Origin: Paenisporosarcina macmurdoensis
GTDB lineage: Bacteria; Bacillota; Bacilli; Bacillales_A; Planococcaceae
Direction of reading: 5' to 3'
Assembly: GCF_042658845.1 (NCBI RefSeq)
Contig: NZ_JBHSRI010000003.1
Span: 135,189 to 199,188, forward strand
DNA length: 64,000 nucleotides
The stretch's first letter is position 1, and every line of letters begins with the position of its first letter. Both the position numbers and the translations under genes were made by a program. Shown here piece by piece: positions 8,548-17,793 of this stretch. The notes under the pieces are model-generated. The model was not told the DNA's origin. It saw nothing but the letters and a program-made list of their open reading frames with translations, and did not search any database.

Positions 8548-9892
8548 ACTGATCCTCCCCTTCTTCCATTTCTTCGGTATATCGACTTTGAAATTGGATG
8601 GCATAGTCAATACCTAAACCGATCAGGATAGGAAATACTGCCATCGACACCATGGTAATCGGGATGCTAACCCAGCCCATAATTCCAATCGTTCCAACTA
8701 TTGCTATCAGCACTATCCCTAAAGGTAAAACGCGCCATCTTGTTTTGAATGAAATCATTAAAACAATAATCATGACGATGAGAGCAAGCATCATCATTTT
8801 TTTCATACTATCCTTCATAGAAGATTCTATTTCCCCGTCCAGTACCGGCTTTCCAGATACAAACGTTTGTGTCGTTGTTAATGAATGCTGATCAAGATAG
8901 GAGTTAATCGATTCTACTACCTCACTTTTGTCGACATCACTTACTTCTCCTTTGAATTTAATCGACATCATCATGTATCTGTCATCCATAACCAGCTCAT
9001 TGAACATATCTAGTAACTGGCCATCGTCATCGTAAATCATATAATCAAGGGTCTTTTGATTTTTAGGAAGTCCGGGAGATAGCGTATCAGAGTATTTTTG
9101 CATATTGTTCATGTTCAAACTGATAGATTCCAACTGATTTCCCATTTCCTTTAACCCTGTGCTCAGTTCCTTTAATTCAACTTGCTGTTGTTCTTGTGTT
9201 CCTTGCTCCGTATTTGTCGTCTGAAGTGCAGATGTTTTAGACTCATTTTGTTTCACTTGTTCAGATAGTTGAATGAGCTCTTGACTGTAATCCTTTAATT
9301 GAGTGATTTGTTGTTGTAATTGAGGTTGATCAGTCGTCATGTCGGATGTCGTTTTATTAATTGCTATCCCGAACTGTCTGATTTTCTCTCCATATAAGTT
9401 CTCTGTCCCATCTTGTGGCGACTGACTACTTGACTCGGTTTTACTGATGAGGTTGTCTCCGATTTCATGTAACTTTCCACTCATTTCATCAAGACCAGTG
9501 ATTATTTCAGACAGTCCTTCTTGATACTTACCTGCCTGTTTCTCGGACATCTGATTTATGAGCATCACGGGGCTGATCATACTGTAGATATTTTCATTTA
9601 ATGCAAGTTGTTGTTCTAAGCCTTCCATGTGCTCTAGATTGTTTATTGCAAGTAAGGACTTTTGATCATCACTTTCGTACATAACGATGATTGATTCACC
9701 GCCGAACTCTTTTTCTAAGGCCAGATTGTCTTGATAGACATCCGATTCACTGCTAACTAAAGTATCATTGCCAGTTGCCATTTCTACATTTTGTGCACCA
9801 ACTGCTAAAACTACGATAAGCAAAACAGTAAATAAGATTGTTTTTACTGGTTTTTTCTTTAATAACGAGGCCAACCGCTTAAGAATGAACAT
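8534..9892 (-). CDS. MMPL/RND transporter, N-terminal part
   Basis: This is the upstream part of the MMPL exporter: a first membrane helix (about 15-33), a long extracytoplasmic domain rich in Gln/Ser/Thr and coiled-coil-like (about 34-350), then helices 2-4. The chain ends just after GLGIDYAIQFQSRYTEE, the conserved cytoplasmic end of helix 4. The stop falls inside the loop before helix 5, not at the boundary of the two RND repeats, so neither half is a natural RND unit. Its promoter region carries the presumed TetR operator. Either half alone would be non-functional by family logic; together they cover the whole fold. Confidence 0.75.
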   Translation of the reverse strand: MFILKRLASLLKKKPVKTILFTVLLIVVLAVGAQNVEMATGNDTLVSSESDVYQDNLALEKEFGGESIIVMYESDDQKSLLAINNLEHMEGLEQQLALNENIYSMISPVMLINQMSEKQAGKYQEGLSEIITGLDEMSGKLHEIGDNLISKTESSSQSPQDGTENLYGEKIRQFGIAINKTTSDMTTDQPQLQQQITQLKDYSQELIQLSEQVKQNESKTSALQTTNTEQGTQEQQQVELKELSTGLKEMGNQLESISLNMNNMQKYSDTLSPGLPKNQKTLDYMIYDDDGQLLDMFNELVMDDRYMMMSIKFKGEVSDVDKSEVVESINSYLDQHSLTTTQTFVSGKPVLDGEIESSMKDSMKKMMMLALIVMIIVLMISFKTRWRVLPLGIVLIAIVGTIGIMGWVSIPITMVSMAVFPILIGLGIDYAIQFQSRYTEEMEEGEDQYEAE

Positions 9893-9921
9893 AATTATTA
9901 ACTCCTTTTCATGAATAATTT

Positions 9922-9943
9922 TATGTTAGTGAGTACTAACATA
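9922..9943. promoter_or_regulatory. TetR operator palindrome
   Basis: TATGTTAGT and ACTAACATA are perfect inverted repeats separated by GAGT. They lie 30 bases upstream of the first MMPL gene, whose operon ends with a TetR repressor. The size and placement fit a TetR-dimer operator overlapping the promoter. Confidence 0.7.
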
Positions 9944-10135
9944 CATATTACACTTATTTTAGTTTTATTCAACTGAATAGTTTGGAGAATAAAATCTTTT
10001 TATGTCGTAACCTTCACTTTTAATGCAATAAAAAAAGCCACCCTTTATAGGCAGCAGATTCTTCAACTTGAGCATCAGATAGGTAACAAGATGTGGTTAA
10101 GTTCGGTATTTAACTTTTTAGTGCTAAATTAATAG

Positions 10136-11269
10136 TTATGTACGAACTGGTACGATCAGTTGTAAAACAGCGTCATCATGAACAGAATTTATGATGAATG
10201 GTCGCATGGCTCCTATAAATTGAACTTTCACATCTTGCCCACCAACTGCTTTTAAAGCATCCATCATGTATTTCGCACTGAATGAAATATTCAACTCTTC
10301 GCCTTCGACTAATGTGCTTTGTATTTCTTCTTCTACTTGACCGATTTCAGCTGAGCTAGAAGATATTTCTATAACATTATCTTTTAATGATGTAAATCGA
10401 ACGATATTATTGCGTTCTTCACGTGCTAATAAAGAAGCTCGGTCTATTGCTTGAAATAATGCTTTTCCGTCAATGGTGACCTTCGTAGTAAATTCATTCG
10501 GGATTAATCGAGATGTATCAGGATAGGTACCTTCAAGTAGACGCGAGTAGAAATATACAGCTGATGTTTTAAAAAGCACTTGTTGGTCCGTCATCACGAT
10601 ATGAACTGGTTCTGACGAATCTCCAATGATTTTGCTTAATTCATTTAAGCTCTTCCCAGGAATGACTACGCTGTATTCTCCTTCAGGCATTTGCTCCAAT
10701 ATCGTTTTTCGACGAGCAAGACGATGACTGTCAGTGGCAACACATACGAGTTCTCCATTTTTCACGCGCCAGTGAACACCCGTTAATATAGGACGACTTT
10801 CAGAAGTAGATATCGCAAACACGGTTTCACGCACAATTGATTTTAACAAATCAGCAGGTATGACAAATTGACGGTCATCCTGAATTTCTGGTACCAGTGG
10901 ATATTCAGAAGCATCCAGTCCAATTAAATGGAATTCTGATTTTCCTGATCGTATATGCGTTTGAAAATGCTCGGTTACTTCTAATTCCACATCGTTCGTT
11001 GGTAATTTACGTATAATTTCATTGAACATACGTGCTTGTAAGACAATCGACCCTTCTTCAATAACCCGAATGACTTGTTCTCCATTTTCTTCGGTTTTAA
11101 TAAATGTTTGAATGGTGATATCAGAATCACTACCTGTTAATCGAAGTCCTTCTTCTGTAACTTCTATTTTTATTCCCGTCAAAATCGGAATGGTTGTTTT
11201 GGAACTCACTGCTTTCATTACATCATTTAATCCCTCTATTAATCGGTGACGCATAATTTCAAACTTCAT
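10136..11269 (-). CDS. dnaN: DNA polymerase III beta subunit (sliding clamp), probable second copy
   Basis: This is a full-length sliding clamp of 377 residues (B. subtilis DnaN 378), a dimeric ring that tethers polymerase to DNA. Three clamp domains are readable: about 1-125 (with PILTGIKIEV), 126-245 (RPILTGVHW and ATDSHRLARRK) and 246-377 (ending LQLIVPVRT, the family tail that forms part of the partner-binding pocket). GAGGGA precedes the ATG. It is odd that no dnaA, recF, yaaA or gyrB is adjacent. The flanks are a transporter and a nucleotidase, so this is probably a paralogue of the origin-linked dnaN, possibly used in repair. Whether the genome has another copy cannot be seen here. Confidence 0.85.
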   Translation of the reverse strand: MKFEIMRHRLIEGLNDVMKAVSSKTTIPILTGIKIEVTEEGLRLTGSDSDITIQTFIKTEENGEQVIRVIEEGSIVLQARMFNEIIRKLPTNDVELEVTEHFQTHIRSGKSEFHLIGLDASEYPLVPEIQDDRQFVIPADLLKSIVRETVFAISTSESRPILTGVHWRVKNGELVCVATDSHRLARRKTILEQMPEGEYSVVIPGKSLNELSKIIGDSSEPVHIVMTDQQVLFKTSAVYFYSRLLEGTYPDTSRLIPNEFTTKVTIDGKALFQAIDRASLLAREERNNIVRFTSLKDNVIEISSSSAEIGQVEEEIQSTLVEGEELNISFSAKYMMDALKAVGGQDVKVQFIGAMRPFIINSVHDDAVLQLIVPVRT

Positions 11270-11523
11270 CTTTTTCCCTCACTTAAAAATTAGTATTTGA
11301 ACTCCACTTGATATATGGAGTAAACCAAATTAAATCATTTTTTCGAATACTTATATAATTTCAACATTGATTAATATAACACGATGAAAATCGAATTGCA
11401 CTAGCTTCTTTTTACAACAAAATACCCTCGAGGAGAGAAATCTACATTTCTAGAAAATAATTTTTATTGCCTTATGTCTCTATTAACGATCACAGAAACG
11501 ACGAGTCGTATTTATTTTAATAA

Positions 11524-11532
11524 TGGTATAAT
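11524..11532 (+). promoter_or_regulatory. Extended -10 promoter of the nucleotidase gene
   Basis: TGG-TATAAT is an extended -10 element about 40 bases before the start codon; no good -35 is visible. The rest of the 302-bp gap from 11270 is AT-rich with no other recognisable element. Confidence 0.45.
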
Positions 11533-11571
11533 TACATATAATTGGAATATTAATAATGTTGGAGGTTTGAC

Positions 11572-12981
11572 ATGAAAGAAACACTTACGATACTTCATAC
11601 GAATGATTTGCACGGTCACTATGATTTAGCTATTAGACAAGCAGCCTTAATTAAAAAAAGAAAAAGAGATCTACTGAGTCAAGGTGAACATGTAATTGTC
11701 TTAGATGGTGGTGACCATATGGATATGAGCATGAATGAATGCTTGGCCACTTCGGGTACTATTCATCTAGACATGCTTAATGCTACTGGGTATGATGCGA
11801 TGTCTGTTGGAAACAACGAACTGTTGCGTTTACCTAAAGACAACATTAGGCAGCTAAGCCACGATTCAAAAGTTCCTTGGCTCCTCTTAAACCTGGAAGA
11901 GTCCGATGGTTCACAAATAGGTGGAACAAAAGAGACCCTTTTGCTTAAGGTTGGTGACAGGTTAAACGTCGGGCTTTTTGGAGCAACTGATCAATTTGAA
12001 GATATATATGAAAACAAACATGGGTTTCGAAATCGAGATACCCTTAATTCAATAAAACAAGCCGTCGAGAAATTAAGAAAAGATGGTGCTAACCTGATTA
12101 TTTTCCTTTCGCATATGGGATATGGGGCTGATATAGAACTTTCTAAACAATTATCAGGGCTCGTTGATGTCATTGTTGGTGCCCATAGCCATACCGTGAT
12201 AAGTCAGCCCGAGGTTGTGGAAAATGTAATCATCGTCCAAGCAGGATCATACGGAAAATACGTGGGCGAACTAAGAATTACTGTGGATATCGAGGAAATG
12301 AAAGTCGTTGAACATACAGGTCACTTAACAGAAATATCAATGGATGATAAGTGTGATACTGAACTAAGTGCAGTCGTTGAAAAAGGACGAGTAGAAACCG
12401 AGAAATATTTATCTGAAGTTGTCTATTATTCGGACAGGGCTATTACGCATGAGGAGTTAGTAGAGTTAATGGCTTGTAGCGTCAAAGATTTTTGGAAGTC
12501 TGATGTAGGAATTATGTACGGTGGAGCTGCAACAAATGGGTTGGAAAGTGGTGAAATCACAAAAGCTAGTGTATTAAACACTTGTAAAAGTATGCAGGCT
12601 GCTTCCTTAATTGAGCTAACTGGACAACAAATAGCTGGTCTTATTCATGAAACATTCGACAAAGAAATTACGAATCGAAAAGTATATGGCAGTGGATTTC
12701 GTCCTCAGGGGATAGCTATTGGGAAATTACAATTCTCTGGTGTGCGCTGGACAGAGCACGAGGGAAAAGTATCTGACATCCTAGTAAATGATGAAACGAT
12801 TGATTTCACTAAGAAGTATACTGTAGCCACTGGCTCTTCACTTATATACGAAGAAGTGTGCGGGTACCCTAGTGTCAAAGGAAACACACTAATTGATTAT
12901 TCGAAGGAATTTATGGTTAAAGATGTTTTTATGGATTACTTGAAACAACAATATACTAAGATGAAGAGCAAGATACTTTAA
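11572..12981 (+). CDS. YunD-like metallophosphatase / 5'-nucleotidase
   Basis: This is a two-domain 5'-nucleotidase family protein without a signal peptide, hence cytosolic like B. subtilis YunD. The N-terminal metallophosphatase domain (about 1-235) shows the dimetal motifs in order: HTNDLHGHYD (9-18), DGGDHMD (46-52), GNNE (81-84, where GNHE is usual), SHMGYG near 180 and GAHSHT near 203. The C-terminal 5'-nucleotidase substrate domain (about 265-460) carries the later family motifs. GGAGG is six bases before the ATG. The Asn in place of His in GNHE is a conspicuous deviation, since that His is near the catalytic site. Confidence 0.8.
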   Translation: MKETLTILHTNDLHGHYDLAIRQAALIKKRKRDLLSQGEHVIVLDGGDHMDMSMNECLATSGTIHLDMLNATGYDAMSVGNNELLRLPKDNIRQLSHDSKVPWLLLNLEESDGSQIGGTKETLLLKVGDRLNVGLFGATDQFEDIYENKHGFRNRDTLNSIKQAVEKLRKDGANLIIFLSHMGYGADIELSKQLSGLVDVIVGAHSHTVISQPEVVENVIIVQAGSYGKYVGELRITVDIEEMKVVEHTGHLTEISMDDKCDTELSAVVEKGRVETEKYLSEVVYYSDRAITHEELVELMACSVKDFWKSDVGIMYGGAATNGLESGEITKASVLNTCKSMQAASLIELTGQQIAGLIHETFDKEITNRKVYGSGFRPQGIAIGKLQFSGVRWTEHEGKVSDILVNDETIDFTKKYTVATGSSLIYEEVCGYPSVKGNTLIDYSKEFMVKDVFMDYLKQQYTKMKSKIL

Positions 12982-12996
12982 TACTAACTAAACCAG

Positions 12997-13044
12997 AATA
13001 ACCAATCCTCTTGAGTTCGAATACAAGAGGATTGGTTATTTTTA
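12997..13044 (+). terminator. Terminator of the nucleotidase gene
   Basis: A perfect 17-bp stem (12997-13013 with 13024-13040) and a ten-base loop are followed by a T run, starting 16 bases after the stop codon. Confidence 0.85.
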
Positions 13045-13304
13045 TGATTAAAAGTATTATTTTTTATTGAACTGCAAACTTTTAGTGCAGTATCAGTTGC
13101 TAAAGTAATATAATCTTTGATTTCAGCCTAGAAGAACCTTGTTGATTAGGTATTTCAAGCTTTTCAAAGACTTGATTAGCCATTATCAAATGCATCATTC
13201 GTGACCCCATTTTGAATTCCCTTTGAAATAATGTTTATGAATGAGTCAATTTCATAATTCATGAAACCGGATGTAAACACGAAGATTCTAAAACAGAGAT
13301 TCTG
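13045..13304. other. Intergenic stretch, nothing recognised
   Basis: About 260 bp between the nucleotidase terminator and the GC-rich element. A short minus-strand open frame (first residues MNYEIDSFIN) has no ribosome site, and its upstream part runs into the element. I do not call a gene. Confidence 0.4.
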
Positions 13305-13431
13305 TTGATTTCCGTTACGGGCGGACGCTTTCCGCGGGTGGTCCGTGTGCCTCCTCGTTCGCTTTGCTCTCTGCGGGGTCACACCTGGACACACTTTTCC
13401 CGCTGGAGACGCCGCCCTTCACTCCAATCAA
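13305..13431. repeat. MITE-like GC-rich element with imperfect terminal inverted repeats
   Basis: A 127-bp block is far richer in G+C than its surroundings. It starts TTGATT...GGGCGG and ends with the inverted match CCGCCC...AATCAA. Those are 20-base ends whose outer and inner six bases pair exactly. The interior has paired GC-rich segments such as TTTCCGCGGG and TTTTCCCGC. It resembles a dispersed intergenic element that I recall from many Bacillales genomes. It encodes nothing convincing, although artefact frames cross it. Confidence 0.6.
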
Positions 13432-13599
13432 ATGACCGAAATTATTAAACAACTCCAAGGAATAAACTTCAAATATTCGTGTATCATTAATCAAACGTCA
13501 TTTATAAAATTGACTCGAATACTAACTTTATTTTGACTTTCATCCTAAACCAGAATGGCTTTCCATGTAGAGAAAAACCTTTGCTCTCCTCCAACTTTC

Positions 13600-14331
13600 T
13601 TACTTTTTACATGCAAACATTAAAAAAAGAGGGATTCTCATTCGACGTTTATATTCACTTTCACTAGTAAATTCTTCCACTCTTGGAGTACCTTCTCTAA
13701 TATCTTCAATCATGAATCCCGCTTGTTTTAATAGTTGAAAATATTCTTCAATCGTACGATGATATTTAACAATCTTTTTATCAATCCAAGGTTCTACTCT
13801 TTCCCCACTATTAAAATAATCATCTACGATCCAATCTGCTTTTGAGGAAGAAGCAGCTGCACTTTTTATTGACGAAGTTAATACAGGATGCTGAACACTA
13901 AATATAAATTTTCCATTACTTCCTAGTGATTTATGTGTTTCTTGAAATATATCCCTTAATTCGGATAAATAATGAAGAGCTAATCGTGAAACAACTAAAT
14001 CATAGCTTCCTGTTTGAAAATCCCACGTTTCCATTGGAGAAAGATGGACGTTTCCCACTGTTCCAGTTAAGCTTTTCGTAGCTTCTTTTGCCATATTTAC
14101 TGAACCTTCTACTCCGTCGTACGAAGCGCATCCTTTTTGTAGAAGTTCAACACCAAATTTTGCATCTCCACACCCCAGATCTAAAACCTTTTTCCCTTTT
14201 ACATCACCTATCATTTCAAGGAATATGGGCTTTTCAATCATATTGTTTGGACTTTCCTCACGATTTCTTCTGGTCATGTAATTCTTGAAAAATTGATCAT
14301 CATTATAAGCTGATGCCCCTCTATACTCCAT
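13600..14331 (-). CDS. Class I SAM-dependent methyltransferase
   Basis: This is a cytosolic methyltransferase with a Rossmann fold. Motif I VLDLGCGDAKFG lies at about 49-60 and binds S-adenosylmethionine. Acidic and post-I segments (YDGVEGS near 75) and motif IV (YDLVVSRLALHYL, about 114-126) follow in order, as in the UbiE/COQ5-like and methyltransferase-11 groups. It has 243 residues from the ATG at 14331, preceded by GAGGGA. The substrate is unknown; small-molecule methylation is the usual role. It is monocistronic. Confidence 0.8.
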   Translation of the reverse strand: MEYRGASAYNDDQFFKNYMTRRNREESPNNMIEKPIFLEMIGDVKGKKVLDLGCGDAKFGVELLQKGCASYDGVEGSVNMAKEATKSLTGTVGNVHLSPMETWDFQTGSYDLVVSRLALHYLSELRDIFQETHKSLGSNGKFIFSVQHPVLTSSIKSAAASSSKADWIVDDYFNSGERVEPWIDKKIVKYHRTIEEYFQLLKQAGFMIEDIREGTPRVEEFTSESEYKRRMRIPLFLMFACKK

Positions 14332-14474
14332 CAATTTCCCTCTCTTCTTGCTAAGTAATACACCAAATGTGGTACCTCATGCTTAATGAAACCAAAAACA
14401 GACTTCATTGTAAAATCCTTTTTCACTCGCTATATTTCAATCAAGAAATTTCCATATACCCAGAATAAGCGTGT

Positions 14475-15737
14475 TCAGAATTCTCCAGGCGACTCGATTG
14501 AATACCCTCTTGTTTCAAGCAAATCGACAATACTATTTTCACCAGCTAAGTGTAGAGCACCTACTACGACAAAATACGTTTCTCCGTCATCCGCATTGAG
14601 AAATCCTTCTATTTTATCGGCCATTAATAAGTCTCTTTCGTCCATGGCTAACTGCTCAGACCCTTCACTCAAATCACGCAGCTGAGCGATTACATCAATG
14701 TTGCCAGAACGCCAAACACGAATCAATTGCGTTAATTCTTCCTCATATATATCCATTGAGTCTAGTGTGATTTCGAGACTTTCGATTTGCTCCTCAACAG
14801 GAGCTGAACTAATTGACGCAATCTGACTTTCGACAGATTCCAGACTTATGATGGGTAATTTCTTTTCAGTTGCACGAGTAATAAAGTGTTTGTCTACCCC
14901 ATTCTCACTAGTTAAATTAGACTTCCCTAAAGCGACTTCAGAGAGCATCATCGTAACAAACCAAGGTTGAAATTGATTAATCATTTCTTCATTCAAACCC
15001 AAATCTGATAAATAGCCAACCGTATCCTTGAAAACTTCATCTTCCACAACGGTTGAGAGGGTTGTGCCGTCTTGATACAGTCCTTGTTGCATCATAGTCT
15101 GCGAGGCTTCTGTTTCATTAATATCCTCTATATTGATTTCAACAGCTAGATGATCGGCTTCCTCAAACGCGACATCAATCTTCTGGTTTAAGGGATATAT
15201 GGTTTGATCGCCTATATGAATGGATCCTAATAAGTACACAGTTTGATTATCTTTTTGAACTCGGTGAAAAATACCTTCCGACGGACCATCATATTCTTCA
15301 AATGACAGTCTTGAACGAACATGAACCTTTACTCCTTTTTTCTCAAGGTTTTCTATTACACTCCCTACGGTTTCATCCGAATCACCAGTGAAATAAATGT
15401 CCCCCAACTGAACTTCTGATAATTTTTCCAACGATAATAAAGGGGATAGATCATCAATATTATTACCTGTAACATCCAAGTAATTTAGAGAGGTTAATTT
15501 TTCAATTCCTTCAAGATTAGTGATTCCAGCTTCAGGTGCTTTTAATGATTGAATAGTTGCAAATTCTTTTTCCGATACCTTTGGATTTTCACTTTTAAGT
15601 TCTTTTCGTACAACGATTTCCAAAGAACTATCTTGAAAATATTCTTCAAGTTTTACCGTTTCTGATGTCAGTGAGCAGGCTGTAGTGGAAATTATGAAAA
15701 TTCCTAATAAAAATATGTATTTTGTTGTTTTAAGCAA
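14475..15737 (-). CDS. TraB/GumN-family lipoprotein with leucine-rich N-terminal segment
   Basis: This is a lipoprotein of the TraB/GumN family, the Tiki-related metalloprotease-like fold. The TTG start at 15737 has AAAGGGGG upstream and gives a signal peptide ending in the lipobox STTACS. Residues about 30-135 form a short leucine-rich segment (LNYLDVTGNNIDDLSPLLSL), unusual for the family. The TraB domain runs about 150-420. It has the N-terminal motif YLLGSIHIGD with its His, the Glu segment LAVEINIED and the closing motif VGALHLAGENS, whose His pairs with the first in metal binding. Substrate and role are unknown. The LRR part could add a docking surface. Confidence 0.75.
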   Translation of the reverse strand: MLKTTKYIFLLGIFIISTTACSLTSETVKLEEYFQDSSLEIVVRKELKSENPKVSEKEFATIQSLKAPEAGITNLEGIEKLTSLNYLDVTGNNIDDLSPLLSLEKLSEVQLGDIYFTGDSDETVGSVIENLEKKGVKVHVRSRLSFEEYDGPSEGIFHRVQKDNQTVYLLGSIHIGDQTIYPLNQKIDVAFEEADHLAVEINIEDINETEASQTMMQQGLYQDGTTLSTVVEDEVFKDTVGYLSDLGLNEEMINQFQPWFVTMMLSEVALGKSNLTSENGVDKHFITRATEKKLPIISLESVESQIASISSAPVEEQIESLEITLDSMDIYEEELTQLIRVWRSGNIDVIAQLRDLSEGSEQLAMDERDLLMADKIEGFLNADDGETYFVVVGALHLAGENSIVDLLETRGYSIESPGEF

Positions 15738-15900
15738 TGGAAATCCCCCTTTCAATAATCAATTCTTTCATCAGTAGATATTTACGAATCGGACTAGAAA
15801 AAGTTCCACCATTTGGAATAAAAGATAACATATTTTTCAGTTTTCTGATAATGAATGGCAACCTCAATTAATCACTTCCTTATTGTCTTCTTAATTTTAT

Positions 15901-15909
15901 TGGTATAAT
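15901..15909 (+). promoter_or_regulatory. Extended -10 promoter of the hydrolase pair
   Basis: TGG-TATAAT (15901-15909) lies about 20 bases before the first hydrolase start, with a weak TTGTCT 15 bases upstream of the TATAAT as a possible -35. Confidence 0.45.
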
Positions 15910-15931
15910 TTACAATAAAGGGGAGTATAAA

Positions 15932-16834
15932 ATGAAAAAGTTCGTGATTGTTAATCATAACAAATTAGAGGTTTTACAAAGGGGTTCCTATGGTACGCCA
16001 ATAGTTTTCCTTACTGGAATGGGTTGCTCATTCGAAGAATGGTTTGAGATTATAGAGACATTAAGTAAAACAAATCAGGTTATTATGTATCACAGACCTG
16101 GTCTTGGTGAAAGTGCTATAGATAATAGTAATCGAAATACACAGACTGCAGCTGAAGATCTTCACTCCTTGTTAGGTCTATTGAAAATATCAGAGCCTGT
16201 GATCGTAGTAGGTCACTCATATGGTGGTCTAATTGCACAGCATTTCACAAAGCTTCATCCAAGCAGTGTACGAGCATTAGTTTTAGTGGACTCTACTTCA
16301 GTGGATCTGAACATTTTGGACAAGTTGGATTTGCCTATATTAAATAAAGATTCTACAGATGATTTTTGGATTGAAAAATCTGCAACATACTCTCTTATGA
16401 GTCAGGAACAATTAAGTGAAATAATAAAACCTGTTCTAACAGAAAAACAAAAGCAATTGCCTGATTCAATTAAACAAAGACTAATCGAGTTTCATCAAAA
16501 ACCTCTATTATATAAAGCAATGAAGTCTGAAATAGAGAATTGGAATAAAGATGCTGAGACCATTAAAAGACTAGGAGGAATTGAGGATATTTATTTAGTA
16601 GTGATTGGTAGGGATAAAGAATTTACGATTAGAAACGGCATTGAAGAAGGTTTGCCAGAACGTGAAATGAAATTATTGGAAGAAACTTGGCAAAATCTAA
16701 TAAAAGAACAAATCCATCTTTCTCGAAATAGTGAACTAGTGTTTGCCAATCATTCAAGTCATTCGGTTCACATGGATCAACCTGATGTTGTGATTAATGG
16801 AATACTTAAAGCCATCGATCTGACTTCTTCATGA
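15932..16834 (+). CDS. Alpha/beta hydrolase
   Basis: This is a cytosolic alpha/beta-fold hydrolase of 300 residues. The nucleophile elbow VGHSYGG places Ser96. The oxyanion region is FLTGMGCS (about 26-33), and a C-terminal HSSHSVHMDQPDVV supplies the catalytic His. GGGGAG is nine bases before the ATG. A second hydrolase gene of the same fold follows 59 bp later in the same direction. Sequence identity between them is low and concentrated in the motifs, so this is probably not a recent duplication. An esterase, lipase or lactonase role is likely; the substrate cannot be told. Confidence 0.8.
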   Translation: MKKFVIVNHNKLEVLQRGSYGTPIVFLTGMGCSFEEWFEIIETLSKTNQVIMYHRPGLGESAIDNSNRNTQTAAEDLHSLLGLLKISEPVIVVGHSYGGLIAQHFTKLHPSSVRALVLVDSTSVDLNILDKLDLPILNKDSTDDFWIEKSATYSLMSQEQLSEIIKPVLTEKQKQLPDSIKQRLIEFHQKPLLYKAMKSEIENWNKDAETIKRLGGIEDIYLVVIGRDKEFTIRNGIEEGLPEREMKLLEETWQNLIKEQIHLSRNSELVFANHSSHSVHMDQPDVVINGILKAIDLTSS

Positions 16835-16893
16835 ACTAGTAGGAAGATTTTATACATAAACGTAACCACTCATCCAAAAGGGGCAACATTGAA

Positions 16894-17736
16894 ATGGATA
16901 TGAAAAGATACTTTATTCATGATGGTGATATGAATGTATATATTACAGAATGGGGTTGTACGACAAATTCCGTGATTTTTTGTCTTCATGGATTAGGCAG
17001 CACGGGTCTTAGTTTTATTGAGATTGCTGAAGAATTAAAAGAAGAATATCGAATTGTTTCAATAGATGCCCCCGGACATGGCCAGACCCCACCCTTTTTA
17101 GATGCAGAAAAATATGAGTATCCACAACTAGCTGTATGGATTAATAAGATATTAGATATTCTTGAAATTGAAACGTTTTATTTCTTATCCCATTCATGGG
17201 GAAGTTTTGTAGCCCTCTACTATTTGATTCAATTCCCAGGGAGAACGCTTGGAACAATCCTTATAGATGGTGGATACCAGACTAAAAGGCGTGGGGAAAA
17301 GTCTATGGAGGAAGAAATAGCCTATTACGAAAAAGATTTCGAAGACTACGTTTTTAATAACTGGAGAGATTTCTTTCGCTCTGAAAAAGCAGCTTACTCT
17401 AGATGGTCTCCACTATTGGAATTGGCTGTAAAAGACCTTGGTATCGAGTTAAACAATAAAGTCATTTGGCATGCAAGAGGAACAACAGCACATCATATTA
17501 TTCGAGCCATGCACAAACACGAAACTGAAGACATTTACGACCAATTGCCATCATATATTAAATTATTGAGGGCGACATTACCAAGTACAATGGATGATCA
17601 ACGAACCATTACTTCAGAGATATTTAATCAGAAAGCCAGTGGCCAGATCCAGGTGGTTCCGAATACCACTCACATGTTACATTGGGATAAACCCGATGTT
17701 GTAATTAATGAGATAAGAAAGAACTGGATCAACTAA
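16894..17736 (+). CDS. Alpha/beta hydrolase
   Basis: This is a second alpha/beta hydrolase, 280 residues. The oxyanion motif is LHGLGSTG (31-38), the nucleophile elbow LSHSWGS places Ser101, and the terminal His lies in NTTHMLHWDKPD. A histidine-rich cap segment (near 190-210) could shape the pocket. Its ribosome site AAAGGGG is eleven bases from the ATG. It follows the preceding hydrolase with no terminator between, so the two are probably co-transcribed. Specific function unknown. Confidence 0.8.
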   Translation: MDMKRYFIHDGDMNVYITEWGCTTNSVIFCLHGLGSTGLSFIEIAEELKEEYRIVSIDAPGHGQTPPFLDAEKYEYPQLAVWINKILDILEIETFYFLSHSWGSFVALYYLIQFPGRTLGTILIDGGYQTKRRGEKSMEEEIAYYEKDFEDYVFNNWRDFFRSEKAAYSRWSPLLELAVKDLGIELNNKVIWHARGTTAHHIIRAMHKHETEDIYDQLPSYIKLLRATLPSTMDDQRTITSEIFNQKASGQIQVVPNTTHMLHWDKPDVVINEIRKNWIN

Positions 17737-17766
17737 ACATACTTCCAAATATTAAGCTCAAGTAAG

Positions 17767-17793
17767 AAGGGACTTTTGTGTACAAGTCCCCTT
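17767..17793 (+). terminator. Weak hairpin after the second hydrolase
   Basis: AAGGGACTT pairs with AAGTCCCCTT around an eight-base loop, 30 bases past the stop codon. It lacks a good T run. Confidence 0.4.

Noticed and set aside
13345..13536. Plus-strand frame over the GC-rich element
   Set aside because: Produced by the MITE-like repeat; no ribosome site or family.
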